64,000 nucleotides of DNA from Cohnella fermenti (GTDB lineage: Bacteria; Bacillota; Bacilli; Paenibacillales; Paenibacillaceae): the NCBI RefSeq assembly GCF_004801405.1, contig NZ_SSOB01000015.1:111568-175567 (forward strand), written 5' to 3'. Each line of letters opens with the position of its first letter. The stretch's first letter is position 1. Under the pieces are notes generated by a model that worked only from the letters and a program-made list of their open reading frames with translations, made no database searches and was not told where the DNA came from. Position numbers and translations under genes: made by a program. Below, in pieces: positions 29,306 to 40,705 of this stretch.

Positions 29306-30834
29306 AGTCCATAGCGGCGACTCGCTTGGCTTACCCGCCAAGCAAGTCGGCTCTCGGGGAGCTTGCGCCCTCCGAGTCCCGCTTCTGGACCGGCGACCAC
29401 TACAACCAAGGCAACTTCCAGGAAGACATCTTCGACAAGGCGAAGGAAGAGTGCGGCGTGTTCGGCGTGTTCGGCCATCCGGATGCGGCGGGCCTGAGCT
29501 ATTACGGCCTGCACGCGCTGCAGCACCGCGGCGAGGAGAGCTGCGGCATCTGCACGACCGAGGACGAGACGTTTAACTACCATCGCGGGATGGGGCTCGT
29601 CAAGGAAGTGTTCGACCGCGAGCGCCTCGAAGCGCTGAAGGGCGATCGCGCCATCGGCCACGTCCGCTATTCGACCTCCGGCTCGAGCAAGCTCGCGAAC
29701 GCGCAGCCGCTCGTGTTCAAGTACCGCGACGGCGATCTGGCCGTCTGCACGAACGGCAACCTCGTGAACGAGCCGATCATCCGCCGCGAGCTGGAAGAGC
29801 AGGGCTCGATCTTCCAGACGTCCAGCGACACGGAAGTCATCGCCCACCTCATCGCCCGCTCGCCGAAGGACCTCGTCGACGCGGTCAAGGATGCGTTCGC
29901 CCGCCTGATCGGCGGCTACGCGTTCCTGATCATGACGAAGGACCGCCTGATCGCGGCCTGCGATCCGAACGGCTTCCGTCCTCTCGTCATGGGACGCCTG
30001 GGCGACGCTTACGTGTTCGCAAGCGAGACGTGCGCGTTCGAGACGATCGGTGCGGAATACGTCCGCGACGTCGAGCCCGGCGAGATTCTTGTGCTCGACA
30101 AGAACGGCTTGCGCGAAGACCGCTTCGCCCCGATGGAGCGCCGCGCCGTCTGCGCGATGGAGTACATCTACTTCGCGCGCCCGGACAGCGACATCTACCA
30201 GGTGAACCTGCATTCCGCGCGCAAGCGCATGGGGCGGCATCTCGCGCTCGAAGCGTTCGTCGACGCGGATATCGTCACCGGAGTGCCGGATTCGAGCATC
30301 TCGGCGGCGATCGGCTATGCGGAGCAGACGGGCATTCCGTACGAGCTCGGCCTCATCAAGAACAAATACACCGGACGCACCTTCATCCAGCCTTCTCAAG
30401 AGCTGCGGGAGAAGGGCGTCAAGATGAAGCTGTCCGCCGTTCGCAAGGTCGTTGAAGGCAAGCGCGTCGTCATGATCGACGACTCGATCGTCCGCGGCAC
30501 GACGTCGCTGCGCATCGTCAACATGCTGCGCGAGGCGGGCGCGACCGAGGTGCACGTGCGTATCTCGTCCCCTCCTTTTATGAACCCGTGCTACTATGGC
30601 ATCGACACGCCGAACCCTCGCGACCTGATCGCGAACACGAAGACGGTCGAGGAGATCCGGAAGGCGATCAACGCGGACTCGCTGTACTTCCTCAGCAAGA
30701 ACGGGCTGATGGAGGCGGTCGGCAAGCACGAGGGCGAGAAGAATCGGGGCTTGTGCCTGAGCTGCTTCGACCACGACTATCCGACGCAGGTGCAGTTCGA
30801 GCTGGCGAAGACGACGTCCTGCAGCTGCGATTAA
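29290..30834 (+). CDS. purF: Amidophosphoribosyltransferase with long N-terminal leader
   Basis: A 514-residue enzyme that commits PRPP to purines. It is an Ntn hydrolase: the nucleophile Cys in ECGVFGVFG is at residue 55, so about 54 residues would have to be removed or tolerated, against 11 in B. subtilis. No start codon with a binding site lies closer; ATG 29290 follows AAGGAAG within purL. The PRPP loop [14 protein letters not shown] is intact. CLSC near the end is the usual pair of iron-sulfur ligands in the Bacillus-type enzyme. Confidence 0.96.
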   Translation: MPDEVKSIAATRLAYPPSKSALGELAPSESRFWTGDHYNQGNFQEDIFDKAKEECGVFGVFGHPDAAGLSYYGLHALQHRGEESCGICTTEDETFNYHRGMGLVKEVFDRERLEALKGDRAIGHVRYSTSGSSKLANAQPLVFKYRDGDLAVCTNGNLVNEPIIRRELEEQGSIFQTSSDTEVIAHLIARSPKDLVDAVKDAFARLIGGYAFLIMTKDRLIAACDPNGFRPLVMGRLGDAYVFASETCAFETIGAEYVRDVEPGEILVLDKNGLREDRFAPMERRAVCAMEYIYFARPDSDIYQVNLHSARKRMGRHLALEAFVDADIVTGVPDSSISAAIGYAEQTGIPYELGLIKNKYTGRTFIQPSQELREKGVKMKLSAVRKVVEGKRVVMIDDSIVRGTTSLRIVNMLREAGATEVHVRISSPPFMNPCYYGIDTPNPRDLIANTKTVEEIRKAINADSLYFLSKNGLMEAVGKHEGEKNRGLCLSCFDHDYPTQVQFELAKTTSCSCD

Positions 30835-30882
30835 GGGACAAGACTTATAGGGACAAGAATCATACTTAGAGGGGGACCTACT

Positions 30883-31929
30883 GTGTCCGAAGCGTACAAG
30901 CAGGCGGGCGTCGACATTGCCGCAGGCAACGAAGCCGTCGAACGGATGAAGAAGCACGTCAAGAAGACGTTCCGCCCCGAGGTGCTCACCGGGCTGGGCG
31001 GCTTCGGCGGCTTGTTCGGCCTGAACAAAGACAAATACGAGGAGCCTGTGCTCGTCTCCGGAACGGACGGCGTCGGCACGAAGCTGAAGCTGGCGTTCTC
31101 GCTCGACAAGCATGACACGATCGGCATCGACGCGGTCGCGATGTGTGTGAATGACGTCGTTGTGACGGGCGCCGAGCCGCTGTTCTTCCTCGACTACCTC
31201 GCTTGCGGCAAGCTGATTCCCGAGAAGGTCGAAGCGATCGTCAAGGGCGTGGCGGAAGGCTGCCAGCAAGCGGGCTGCGCGCTCATCGGCGGCGAGACGG
31301 CCGAGATGCCGGGCATGTACCAGGACGGCGAGTACGACATCGCCGGCTTCACCGTCGGCATCGTCGACCGTCCGAAGGCGATCGACGGCTCCGCGATTGC
31401 GGCGGGAGACGTCGTGATCGGCCTCGGCTCCAGCGGCGTTCACTCGAACGGCTACTCGCTTGTGCGGAGCCTCCTGATCGACAGGATGGGCTACTCCTAT
31501 GTGGACGAGCTTCCGGAGCTGGAAGGCAAGAAGCTCGGCGACGTGCTGATCGAGCCGACCCGCATCTACGTCAAGTCCGTTCTGAAGCTGCTTGAGAGCG
31601 TGAAGATCAAGGGAATGGCGCACATTACGGGCGGAGGCTTCATCGAGAACATTCCGCGCGTGCTGCCGGAGACCGTCAACGTCGACATCGAGCTCGGCTC
31701 GTGGCCGATTCAGCCGATCTTCAAGCTGATGCAGCGGGACGGTAAGATCAGCGACCGCGACATGTTCACGACGTTCAACATGGGCGTCGGCATGGTGCTG
31801 GTGGTCCCGGCCGAGCAGGCGGACGAGGCCGTCGCGCTCGCGAAGGAGAACGGCGAGGCGGCGTACGTGATCGGCAAGGTAACGGAAGGCAGCCGGATCG
31901 TCACGTTCGGAGGAGTCGAGCTGCCATGA
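30883..31929 (+). CDS. purM: AIR synthetase (FGAM cyclo-ligase)
   Basis: A 348-residue enzyme closing the imidazole ring of AIR. The start is GTG 30883 after [23 protein letters not shown] and [21 protein letters not shown] are the family ATP-binding signatures. Its TGA overlaps the purN ATG. Confidence 0.97.
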   Translation: MSEAYKQAGVDIAAGNEAVERMKKHVKKTFRPEVLTGLGGFGGLFGLNKDKYEEPVLVSGTDGVGTKLKLAFSLDKHDTIGIDAVAMCVNDVVVTGAEPLFFLDYLACGKLIPEKVEAIVKGVAEGCQQAGCALIGGETAEMPGMYQDGEYDIAGFTVGIVDRPKAIDGSAIAAGDVVIGLGSSGVHSNGYSLVRSLLIDRMGYSYVDELPELEGKKLGDVLIEPTRIYVKSVLKLLESVKIKGMAHITGGGFIENIPRVLPETVNVDIELGSWPIQPIFKLMQRDGKISDRDMFTTFNMGVGMVLVVPAEQADEAVALAKENGEAAYVIGKVTEGSRIVTFGGVELP

Positions 31930-32582
31930 CGGCGGCGGGGGCGGCGAGAGCGGCCGGAGCGGTCGGCGCGGGAAGTCCGCTGCGGATCGCGGTGTTCGCT
32001 TCGGGCAGCGGCAGCAACTTCCAGGCGCTCGCCGAGGCGATTCGCGACACGGGCATTCCGGCCGAGATCCGGCTGCTCGTCTGCGACAAGCCGGCGGCGC
32101 GGGTCGTGCAGCGGGCGGAGAGCCTCGGCATTCCGGCGTTCGTGTTCCGGCCGAAGGAATACGCTTCGCGCGAAGCGTACGAGACGGACATTATCGGGCG
32201 GCTTGAAGCCGAAGGGATCGAGCTGATTGTGCTCGCGGGCTACATGAGGCTTATCACCGACGTGCTCGTGCAGCCGTATTACGGCCGGATGATCAATGTG
32301 CACCCGGCGCTGCTGCCGGCCTTCCCCGGCGTGAACGCCATTCGGCAGGCGCTCGACTACGGGACGAAGCTTGCCGGGGTGACGGTTCACTTCGTCGACG
32401 GAGGCATGGATTCCGGTCCGATCCTTGCGCAGCGGGCGATCGAGATTCGCGAAGACGAGAGCGAGGAGTCGCTGACGGAGCGCATCCACGCGGTCGAGCA
32501 CGAGCTGTATCCGCTGGCCGTCCGCTGGATCGCCGAAGGCAAGGTCGAGCTGGACGGCAGGCGCGTTCGCATACGAGAGTAA
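31926..32582 (+). CDS. purN: GAR transformylase
   Basis: A 218-residue enzyme transferring formyl from 10-formyl-THF to GAR. Catalytic residues fall in [13 protein letters not shown] (Asn, His) and [10 protein letters not shown] (Asp). An Ala/Gly-rich extension of about 18 residues precedes [17 protein letters not shown]. Start coupled to the purM stop. Confidence 0.96.
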   Translation: MTAAGAARAAGAVGAGSPLRIAVFASGSGSNFQALAEAIRDTGIPAEIRLLVCDKPAARVVQRAESLGIPAFVFRPKEYASREAYETDIIGRLEAEGIELIVLAGYMRLITDVLVQPYYGRMINVHPALLPAFPGVNAIRQALDYGTKLAGVTVHFVDGGMDSGPILAQRAIEIREDESEESLTERIHAVEHELYPLAVRWIAEGKVELDGRRVRIRE

Positions 32583-32684
32583 ACAAAGTCGTCATCGAGA
32601 CGGCCAACTATTCGCAATCGGCTTGTTCCGCGCATGTTCGGCGTCGGGGCGAGCCATCATTTTGGACAGGGAGTGAGAACCTTA

Positions 32685-34232
32685 ATGGCAATCAGAAGAG
32701 CGCTTGTGAGCGTCTCCGACAAGACGGGGATCGTAGAGTTCTGCCGCGAGCTGGCGAACCAGGGCGTGGAGATCGTCTCGACCGGAGGAACGAAGACGCT
32801 GCTCGAGAAGGAGAACGTGCCGGTCATCGGCATCTCCGACGTGACGGGCTTCCCGGAAGTGCTGGACGGACGCGTGAAGACGCTGCACCCTGCCGTACAT
32901 AGCGGGCTGCTCGCCATCCGCGACAACGAAGAGCACATCGAGACGATGAAGAAGCTTGGCCTGGATTACATCGACATCGTTATCGTGAACCTGTACCCGT
33001 TCCAGCAGACGATCGAGAAGCCGGACGTCAGCTACGAAGACGCAATCGAGAACATCGACATCGGCGGTCCGACGATGCTCCGCTCCGCGGCGAAGAACCA
33101 TGCGTTCGTCACCGTTGTCGTCGATGCGGGCGACTATGCCAAGGTTCTCGAGGAAGTGAAGGCGGAAGGCGACACGACGCTCGAGACGCGCAAGCGCCTG
33201 GCTGCGAAGGTGTTCCGTCATACGGCCGCTTACGACTCCCTCATCTCCGACTACTTCGCCAAGGTGCTGGACGAGCCGCTTCCGGAGCGTCTGTCGGTCA
33301 CTTACGAGAAGGTGCAGGAGCTTCGCTACGGCGAGAACCCGCACCAGAAGGCGGCTTTCTACAAGAAGCCGCTCTCCTCGGAGGGCAGCATTACGCGGGC
33401 GAAGCAATTGCACGGCAAGGAGCTCAGCTACAACAACATCAACGACGCGAACGCCGCTCTCTCGATTCTGAAGGAATTCGACGAGCCGGCCGTTGTCGCC
33501 GTGAAGCATATGAACCCTTGCGGAGTCGGCATCGGCGCGGACATCGACGAAGCGTACCGCAAGGCATATGAAGCCGATCCGACGTCCATCTTCGGCGGCA
33601 TCGTGGCGGCGAACCGGACGATCGACACGGCGACGGCGGCGAAGCTGGGCGAGATTTTCCTCGAGATTGTCATTGCCCCCGACTTCACGCCGGAAGCGCT
33701 CGAGATTCTGCAGAAGAAGAAGAACATCCGCCTGATGACGATCGGGGAGCTGGATGCGGGCAGCAAGCGCGAATCGGAATGGCTCGTGACGAGTGTCGAA
33801 GGCGGCATGCTCGTGCAGCAGAGCGATGTTCACTCGCTGACCGAAGCGGACCTGACGGTTGTCACCGACCGCGCTCCGACGGCGGAAGAGCTGAAGCAGC
33901 TTCTGTTCGGCTGGAAGGTCGTCAAGCATGTGAAGTCGAACGCGATCCTGCTCGCTGCGGACAACATGACGGTCGGCGTCGGCGCCGGCCAGATGAACCG
34001 CGTCGGCGCGGCGAAGATTGCGATCGAGCAAGCGGGCGAGAAGGCTCGCGGGGCGGTGCTCGCCTCGGACGCGTTCTTCCCGATGGGCGACACGCTGGAG
34101 CTGGCGGCGAAGGCCGGCATCACGGCGGTCATTCAGCCGGGCGGCTCGATCAAGGACGCGGAATCGATCGCCGTCGCCAACGCGAACGGAATCGCAATGG
34201 TCATGACGGGCGTCCGCCACTTCAAGCACTGA
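32685..34232 (+). CDS. purH: AICAR transformylase / IMP cyclohydrolase
   Basis: A 515-residue bifunctional enzyme for the last two steps to IMP. The N-terminal cyclohydrolase domain starts [17 protein letters not shown] and has [17 protein letters not shown]. The transformylase half contains [12 protein letters not shown], with the catalytic Lys-His. ATG 32685 is used; the frame is open from 32634. Confidence 0.97.
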   Translation: MAIRRALVSVSDKTGIVEFCRELANQGVEIVSTGGTKTLLEKENVPVIGISDVTGFPEVLDGRVKTLHPAVHSGLLAIRDNEEHIETMKKLGLDYIDIVIVNLYPFQQTIEKPDVSYEDAIENIDIGGPTMLRSAAKNHAFVTVVVDAGDYAKVLEEVKAEGDTTLETRKRLAAKVFRHTAAYDSLISDYFAKVLDEPLPERLSVTYEKVQELRYGENPHQKAAFYKKPLSSEGSITRAKQLHGKELSYNNINDANAALSILKEFDEPAVVAVKHMNPCGVGIGADIDEAYRKAYEADPTSIFGGIVAANRTIDTATAAKLGEIFLEIVIAPDFTPEALEILQKKKNIRLMTIGELDAGSKRESEWLVTSVEGGMLVQQSDVHSLTEADLTVVTDRAPTAEELKQLLFGWKVVKHVKSNAILLAADNMTVGVGAGQMNRVGAAKIAIEQAGEKARGAVLASDAFFPMGDTLELAAKAGITAVIQPGGSIKDAESIAVANANGIAMVMTGVRHFKH

Positions 34233-34345
34233 TTCGCGATATATGCGACACGCATGATGAGCATGGCGCGCATGATGCGCGGGATAAACGGGATTCGTTA
34301 GAAGCGAGATGCCGATTGGCTTAGATGATTAAGGGGGATTCCGAC

Positions 34346-35614
<1,269 letters not shown>

Positions 35615-35673
35615 CGGAAGAGACATGACCGCCCGTTAGCCGATGAATGCTGCTGTCCCCCGTCAGTTGCCAG

Positions 35674-35860
35674 GATTTTATGCGAAAATCCACATTGGAG
35701 CGGCACGAGAACGAGCAGGTTGAACGATTATATGTGAAAAATAGCATACATGGAGGGGATTCCGGCCGGAGTTTCCGTATATATGCTAAATTCTGCATAA
35801 AACGTCGCGATTCCGCCGAATCCAGACTGACGAATGTGATAAACCGCATAAATCGTCGTT
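35674..35860 (+). repeat. Intergenic hairpin-array element, copy B
   Basis: Four mini-hairpins start at 35680, 35732, 35783 and 35834 (steps 52, 51, 51). The central stem is TAGCATACAT against ATATATGCTA (one mismatch), with an inner CCGG/CCGG arm whose sequence differs from copy A. It begins about 60 bases after purD in the same orientation. Homologous to copies A and C along its length. Confidence 0.85.
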
Positions 35861-35880
35861 TTCACAGTCATCCTCATTCA

Positions 35881-35932
35881 AAAGAACCGTCGAACACGTT
35901 CCCTCTCGGGAGCGTCCGGCGGTTCTTTTTTT
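35881..35932. terminator. Nested hairpin terminator
   Basis: AAGAACCG pairs with CGGTTCTT, with an inner TCCC/GGGA arm, and TTTTTTT follows on the plus strand. It lies between the pur operon (plus) and the small minus-strand gene at 35952, so it can serve both. Confidence 0.85.
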
Positions 35933-35951
35933 GTCAGCATCCGTGTCAGTG

Positions 35952-36071
35952 TCATTCCTTCCAGAACAGCGCTTTGCGGTTCGCGAAGACGTACGAGACG
36001 GAGAACACGATGCCGAAGATCAGAATTGTCGTCAGCACGTGATGGGCGAGCCAATTCACGATTAGATCCAT
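35952..36071 (-). CDS. 39-residue single-pass membrane peptide
   Basis: Reads MDLIVNWLAHHVLTTILIFG then IVFSVSYVFANRKALFWKE and stop (shown in two parts). ATG 36071 follows GAGGTGATC on the minus strand. One hydrophobic helix (about residues 11-30) is followed by a basic, aromatic tail, so the C-terminus probably stays inside. It faces the pur terminator and is divergent from the hydrolase gene. I do not know its function. The frame, binding site and membrane pattern together make it convincing, but it could still be chance. Confidence 0.7.
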   Translation of the reverse strand: MDLIVNWLAHHVLTTILIFGIVFSVSYVFANRKALFWKE

Positions 36072-36137
36072 GCGCGATCACCTCGGTGTCGGTTGGTCTG
36101 GTTAGTTGGTTTGTATTAGCATAACCGAACCGATCCC

Positions 36138-36166
36138 TTGACATTCGCGCGAACAGCGTGTAAATT
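36138..36166 (+). promoter_or_regulatory. Sigma-A promoter for the alpha/beta hydrolase
   Basis: TTGACA (36138-36143) and TAAATT (36161-36166) with a 17-bp spacer, about 48 bases before the start codon. Confidence 0.75.
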
Positions 36167-36213
36167 TAATACATAGTAAAATAATCGGAATTAACGGAAT
36201 AGGGGGCGGTTCC

Positions 36214-37038
36214 ATGCAGCGCGCATTGACGATCCGACACGAGGGACTGAACTTGGCGGCGACCATACATTATCCGAATGACATTCACCACCACAGCGGG
36301 GAGAAAAAGTGGCCGATCATCGTTGTCGCGCACGGGTTCGTGGGCAATCGGGTCGGCGTGGACCGCTTGTTCGTGCTATCCGCATCGGAACTGGCGAGTC
36401 AGGGCAATCTCGTCATTCGCTTCGACTATGCGGGCTGCGGCGAGAGCGACGGCGTCTACGGAGAGCATGGCCTCGACTCGATGATCGAGCAGACGCGGGC
36501 GGTGCTCGACTACGCGCTCGGCCTCGACATCGTCGACCCGTGCCGGGTGACGCTGCTCGGCCACAGCCTCGGCGGTGCGGTCGCGCTGCTGACGGCCGTG
36601 CGGGATCGCCGCGTGAAGTCGCTGATTCTGTGGGCGCCGGTCGGCTACCCGTTCAACGACATCGTGCGCATCGTGGGCCGCAGCACGTACGAGGAAGCGG
36701 TAACGAAGGGAGCGTCCGATTACCTCGGCTACGAGCTCCGGCCGTCGTTCTTCGACTCCCTGCTGAAGCACCAGCCGTTCCAGGAGACGCAGAAGTTCTC
36801 GGGCGACGTGCTGCTCGTGCACGGAACGGGAGACGACGTCATTCCGGTGGACTACACATTCCTGCTTGAGAAGACGTTCTGGCTTCGCGGCGAGGGGCGC
36901 TGCGACAAGGTTGTGATTTTCCAGGCGGATCATACGTTCACACGCGGCGAGTACAAGAAGGAGCTGTTCCGCGCGACGACCGACTGGCTCGCCGGCTACG
37001 AGCAGCGCCAGAGCGACTGGCAGCACTGGAGCATCTGA
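36214..37038 (+). CDS. Alpha/beta-hydrolase (esterase-like)
   Basis: A 274-residue serine hydrolase without signal peptide. The nucleophile elbow GHSLGG puts Ser at 118. The oxyanion region is VVAHGFVGNRVGVDRLF. The Asp is probably in HGTGDDVIPVDY and the His in ADHTFTR near 240, completing the triad. This resembles the cinnamoyl-esterase/BAAT-type hydrolase group found widely in Firmicutes. Substrate unknown. It stands alone with its own promoter. Confidence 0.88.
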   Translation: MQRALTIRHEGLNLAATIHYPNDIHHHSGEKKWPIIVVAHGFVGNRVGVDRLFVLSASELASQGNLVIRFDYAGCGESDGVYGEHGLDSMIEQTRAVLDYALGLDIVDPCRVTLLGHSLGGAVALLTAVRDRRVKSLILWAPVGYPFNDIVRIVGRSTYEEAVTKGASDYLGYELRPSFFDSLLKHQPFQETQKFSGDVLLVHGTGDDVIPVDYTFLLEKTFWLRGEGRCDKVVIFQADHTFTRGEYKKELFRATTDWLAGYEQRQSDWQHWSI

Positions 37039-37145
37039 CGCATTTCGCGGCGTATTCGGAGGAATGCGGGGGATGGGGCGGGAGGAGCAGATTGGCGCAG
37101 CGCCGCATGGAGCCCCAGGATGAGTCGTGGTTGCTCAATTAACAG

Positions 37146-37189
37146 AACACCCCGTCCCCGCGGCTTGCGCCGAGTGGGGACGGGGTGTT
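37146..37189. terminator. Bidirectional terminator between convergent genes
   Basis: AACACCCCGTCCCC (37146-37159) pairs perfectly over 14 bp with GGGGACGGGGTGTT (37176-37189), in the gap between the hydrolase and the minus-strand GH15-like gene. Confidence 0.85.
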
Positions 37190-37191
37190 GT

Positions 37192-39195
37192 TCAGCCCGC
37201 CAAGCTGCCGGATTCGGCGGCGGGCGAACCGCTCTTCGAGCGGGCTTCCGCGATCAGGTGCACCGCGAGGATAAACATCGCGTGCGACCAGGTGAGCGGC
37301 ACGACCCAGGCGGTGTCGCCGGAGTCGCGGTCGACTTGCTCCGGCAGCAGGCCGCACAGCGACTGGTGGCTCGCGGCCCAGTCGAGGTGCTTCATTGCTT
37401 CGTCAAGCTGGCCGTTCGTCGCGCGGTATTGCGCCAGCCACAGCGTCGTCAGAAGCCACGGATTGCCGCCGATGTAGCCGTCGTTCTCGTAGCGCTTGAT
37501 GCCGCCGACACCGGGCACGGTAAGGGCACGCTCGACGGCGTCGGCCGTGCGGACGGCTTGCGGGTGGTCGGGAGCGACGACGGCGAACGGAACCGAGATG
37601 CCGAGCAGGCTCACATCGACGATCGGATCGTAAGCGACGCGGCAGCGCTCGTAGCCCTTGTCGTCGACGAGGCGGGACACGGCCATGCCTTCCAGCTCCG
37701 CCTGCTCCGCTCTCCAGCCTTCGACGGCCAGATTGACGCCGCGGTAGTAGGCGCCGCGCTCTTCATTCCAGCAGAGCGTTGTAATGGTGTCCGCGATCCG
37801 GTCGGCGACGGCGTTCCATTCACCGCCAAGCGCAGCCTCCCCCTTCAGCTCCGCGAGCGACGCGGCCGCCTTCAGGCCGGCGTACACCGCTGCGGAGGAG
37901 TATGTGTGCTGCCCGTTCCGCTCTTCCCACAGATCGTGGCTCGGCAGCGGCAGCCCGTTCGTTCCGTCAATGGAACGGACAAGGAACTCGGCGCCCTTGC
38001 GGACCGCAGTCCACACCGACTCCAGGAACGCGCCCCGTTCCGCCTCCGGCAAGGCCTGATAATGCTGGTTCATGCCCCACAGAATCGAGGACCCCTCGTC
38101 GATCTGAAGCCCCCATGAAGGCGCAAGCGTGCCGTCGTGGTAGTGGCGCTGCTGCCAGGAGCCGTCCGCGTCCTGCGCGGTCAGCGTCCATTCATAGAAG
38201 CGGGTCGACATAGCGAGCAGCCCCGCCTTGTCGAGCGCCGTCGTGATGAACGCGGCGTCGCGGCCCCAGCAGTACGCATAGCCGCCGCAGCGCGAGAAGC
38301 GTTCGTCGAATTCCGGAGCGGCGATAATGCTGCCGGTCTCCTCGTCGGTCATGAGCTTCATCGTGAGCAAGGAGCGTTCATACAACGCCTCCAGGTCGGG
38401 GCGATCGAGCGGGCATGCCGGGACCGAATCGAGGTACTGCTGCCAGTATTCCGCCGTACGGGAGCGCAGCTCGTCGGCGCCGATCAGCTTGGCGGTCCCG
38501 AGCGCGGCGAGCGCTTCCGGCTGGCGGCGGCCGGCGGCCAGGAGGACGGTCATGCGGACCGTCTGCCCCGGCGCCACGTCGCGGAATTCCCACTGCATCG
38601 CGCCTTCGGGAGACATCTGAATCCGGTCGCCGTTCAGGTTCCCCGCGTTCGCCGCATCCCAGGCGTATCCGGCCTGATACTTCATGCACACGTTTGCACC
38701 CGAGAACGCAAAACAATAATCGCGGCGGAAGTGAACGAGGGCGTCCGACTCCGGTACGAATTGCGTCGTATGGTAGTACGGGCTCTCGGCCGTCAGCACG
38801 GAAGCGTAGAAGAGGAACGAGAAGGAGAGCGGCTCGTCGCCTTTGTTCGTGAAGCGATAATCGAACACGAGAATGTCATCGTCCGGTACGGAGTACAGCT
38901 CGGAGCGCACCCCGACGGGACAATTCGCGGAATCGGCCCCCACGGCGAAAATATTCGTGCGAGGAACATAAGCGGCTTCATGCGTCCAGCCGTCTTCCGC
39001 TGCGTCGAACCAGGTGGTGCGCTCGGCTCCGCCGACCCGAAGGCCGGCGCGGATGGCGTCCGCGTGCTGCGGAATGTCGACATTGGGCCACCAGAACCGG
39101 ACGAGCCGGCCCGTCTTCAGCACCGAAGCGAGGAATCGGGAGTTGCCGATTACGGCATCGATCAGGTAAGGCTTTTTATCCAACGAGAAGGTCAT
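37192..39195 (-). CDS. GH15-like intracellular glucoamylase/glucodextranase-type enzyme
   Basis: A 667-residue protein from ATG 39195; the longer frame up to 39579 runs into the regulator. An N-terminal beta domain (about 1-250) is followed by an (alpha/alpha)6 barrel. GH15 signatures are YCWGRDAAFITTALDKAG, DADGSWQQRHYHDG, WGLQIDEGSSILWG (general acid region) and LLPEQVDRDSG with PLTWSHAMFI (general base Glu). No signal peptide, so it cleaves imported malto- or isomalto-oligosaccharides from the non-reducing end. It follows the LacI gene by 5 bases, forming a two-gene operon. Confidence 0.88.
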   Translation of the reverse strand: MTFSLDKKPYLIDAVIGNSRFLASVLKTGRLVRFWWPNVDIPQHADAIRAGLRVGGAERTTWFDAAEDGWTHEAAYVPRTNIFAVGADSANCPVGVRSELYSVPDDDILVFDYRFTNKGDEPLSFSFLFYASVLTAESPYYHTTQFVPESDALVHFRRDYCFAFSGANVCMKYQAGYAWDAANAGNLNGDRIQMSPEGAMQWEFRDVAPGQTVRMTVLLAAGRRQPEALAALGTAKLIGADELRSRTAEYWQQYLDSVPACPLDRPDLEALYERSLLTMKLMTDEETGSIIAAPEFDERFSRCGGYAYCWGRDAAFITTALDKAGLLAMSTRFYEWTLTAQDADGSWQQRHYHDGTLAPSWGLQIDEGSSILWGMNQHYQALPEAERGAFLESVWTAVRKGAEFLVRSIDGTNGLPLPSHDLWEERNGQHTYSSAAVYAGLKAAASLAELKGEAALGGEWNAVADRIADTITTLCWNEERGAYYRGVNLAVEGWRAEQAELEGMAVSRLVDDKGYERCRVAYDPIVDVSLLGISVPFAVVAPDHPQAVRTADAVERALTVPGVGGIKRYENDGYIGGNPWLLTTLWLAQYRATNGQLDEAMKHLDWAASHQSLCGLLPEQVDRDSGDTAWVVPLTWSHAMFILAVHLIAEARSKSGSPAAESGSLAG

Positions 39196-39200
39196 GAGGA

Positions 39201-40232
39201 TCAGCTCCGTTTGTTTTTTTGCCCGAGGGACGATTCGCGAACGATCAATCGATGCGGCACGATAACGCACATCTGCTGCGGCTTGTCTCCCTGGATGGAT
39301 CGGATCAGTTGCTGGGAAGCCATATAGCCGAGCTGGTAGATGCCGATGTCGATGCTGCTCAGAGGGGGCGATGACAGCTCGGCGAGCGCGATGTTGTTGA
39401 AGCTCACCAGGCTCAGGTCGTCCGGGACCTTGAAGCCGAGCTCGTTCAAGCCGCGCAGCACCCCGAACGTCACGAGATCGTCCACGACGACGAGGGCGGT
39501 CGGGCGCTCCGGAAGATTCATGAAGAAGGACATCGCGCGGTAGCCGCTCTCCTGAAGGAACTCGCCCTCGACGATCCACTCCGGCAGCACGTGCAGGCCG
39601 CTCGCGTCCATCGCCTGACGGAAGCCTTCCAGCCGGTCGAGCGACACGGTCAGGTTAGGCGGTCCGCTGACGAAGCCGATCCGTTCATGCCCCTGGGAGA
39701 TGAGATGCTGGGTCGCATCGAACGCCGCTTGCACGTTGTCGTTGTCCACGCACAGAATGTCCTCGTCCTCCCGGTTGTGACCGATGAGAATGAACGGGAA
39801 CGCTTCTTTTTTCAGAAAATGAATGATGGGGTCGTTCTTGCGGGACTGCAGCAGAATAACTCCGTCCACGCGACGACCCTTGACGAGCCGGGTAACCGCC
39901 TCGAGCTCGCCTTGCTCCGAATGGCCAGCCGTCATCAGCAGGTCGTACCCGTTGCGCGAAGCCTGGGTGGTAATCCCGCGAATGTTCTCGGCGAAGAACT
40001 GGTTCTGGAACAGCTCCTCCGCCGGACGCGGAAGAATCATTCCGAGCGTGTATGTCTTATTGGAGACGAGGCTTCGGGCCATGATGTTGGAGTGGTAGCC
40101 AAGCTCCTCCATGATCTCCTTGACCTTCCGGGTCGTCTCCCTGCTGATTCGAGGATGGTTGGAGAGCACGCGGGAGACGGTGGAAGGCGAGACCCCGGCC
40201 TTCTTGGCGACGTCTTTGATTGTAATGGACAT
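39201..40232 (-). CDS. LacI-family repressor of the maltodextrin genes
   Basis: A 343-residue regulator from ATG 40232 (GGAGG upstream). The headpiece MSITIKDVAKKAGVSPSTVSRVL is followed by the hinge and a periplasmic-binding-like effector domain. It is divergent from malE and in an operon with the GH15-like gene. Three LacI-type palindromes lie in the shared 473-bp region, so it most likely represses both sides until maltose or a maltodextrin binds. Similar to MalR of low-GC Gram-positives; I leave the symbol out as the orthology is inferred. Confidence 0.9.
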   Translation of the reverse strand: MSITIKDVAKKAGVSPSTVSRVLSNHPRISRETTRKVKEIMEELGYHSNIMARSLVSNKTYTLGMILPRPAEELFQNQFFAENIRGITTQASRNGYDLLMTAGHSEQGELEAVTRLVKGRRVDGVILLQSRKNDPIIHFLKKEAFPFILIGHNREDEDILCVDNDNVQAAFDATQHLISQGHERIGFVSGPPNLTVSLDRLEGFRQAMDASGLHVLPEWIVEGEFLQESGYRAMSFFMNLPERPTALVVVDDLVTFGVLRGLNELGFKVPDDLSLVSFNNIALAELSSPPLSSIDIGIYQLGYMASQQLIRSIQGDKPQQMCVIVPHRLIVRESSLGQKNKRS

Positions 40233-40705
40233 AAAAGGACCTCCACGAAATCTGTGCAATCGTTTGAACGACCGCCCTAACTATCTCTCATGTTACATGA
40301 ACAAATCGGGGTTGTAAACGGTACCTTCCGCAAGTATGTCCCTAAATTAAATGTAAAATTCGTGCGGCGCCTCCTCTTTATTAATAGAAGAGAGAGGAAT
40401 TTACATCTTTTGAACGACTAAGGAAATGGAAGAAAAATCGAGCATTCAGAAGAATAGAGGGGTGAAAATGGGCCTAAATGTTTGTGCAAACGGTTTCTCA
40501 TTGGCGATGGATGTTGTATAGTGAAGGTGCGAACATGAAGCGCTTCCACCCCGATGCGAGCGGTTTATCTAGCGGAAATTGCCAAGAAACGGTGGGGGTT
40601 CCTTCGTTCTTGGCCGTATTCGTCAAGGTAATACAAACGTTTGCACAGATCTTAAACGACCAAACGAACCGAACAAACGAACCGAATGAGAGGGGAAAAG
40701 AAAAA
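40233..40705. promoter_or_regulatory. Divergent region with three LacI-type operators
   Basis: O1 TGTGCAATCGTTTGAAC (about 40253-40269) lies just upstream of the repressor start. O2 TTGTGCAAACGGTTTC (40482-40497) and O3 ATACAAACGTTTGCAC (40631-40646) precede malE. All share the core TGCAAACGTTTG. TATAGT (40517-40522) downstream of O2 is a possible -10. CcpA sites have a similar core, so catabolite control at one of them is also possible. Confidence 0.75.

Noticed and set aside
28870..31623. 917-codon antisense ORF across purL, purF and purM, and similar long antisense ORFs at 23523-25685 and 27758-29341
   Set aside because: They mirror strongly conserved pur genes and arise from G/C at third codon positions. 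They have no family resemblance and low-complexity Arg/Ala/Leu content.
36121..36133. Single PurBox-like ATAACCGAACCGA upstream of the alpha/beta hydrolase
   Set aside because: Only one half-site, with mismatches after CCGAAC, and no inverted partner. It overlaps the spacer upstream of an ordinary promoter.
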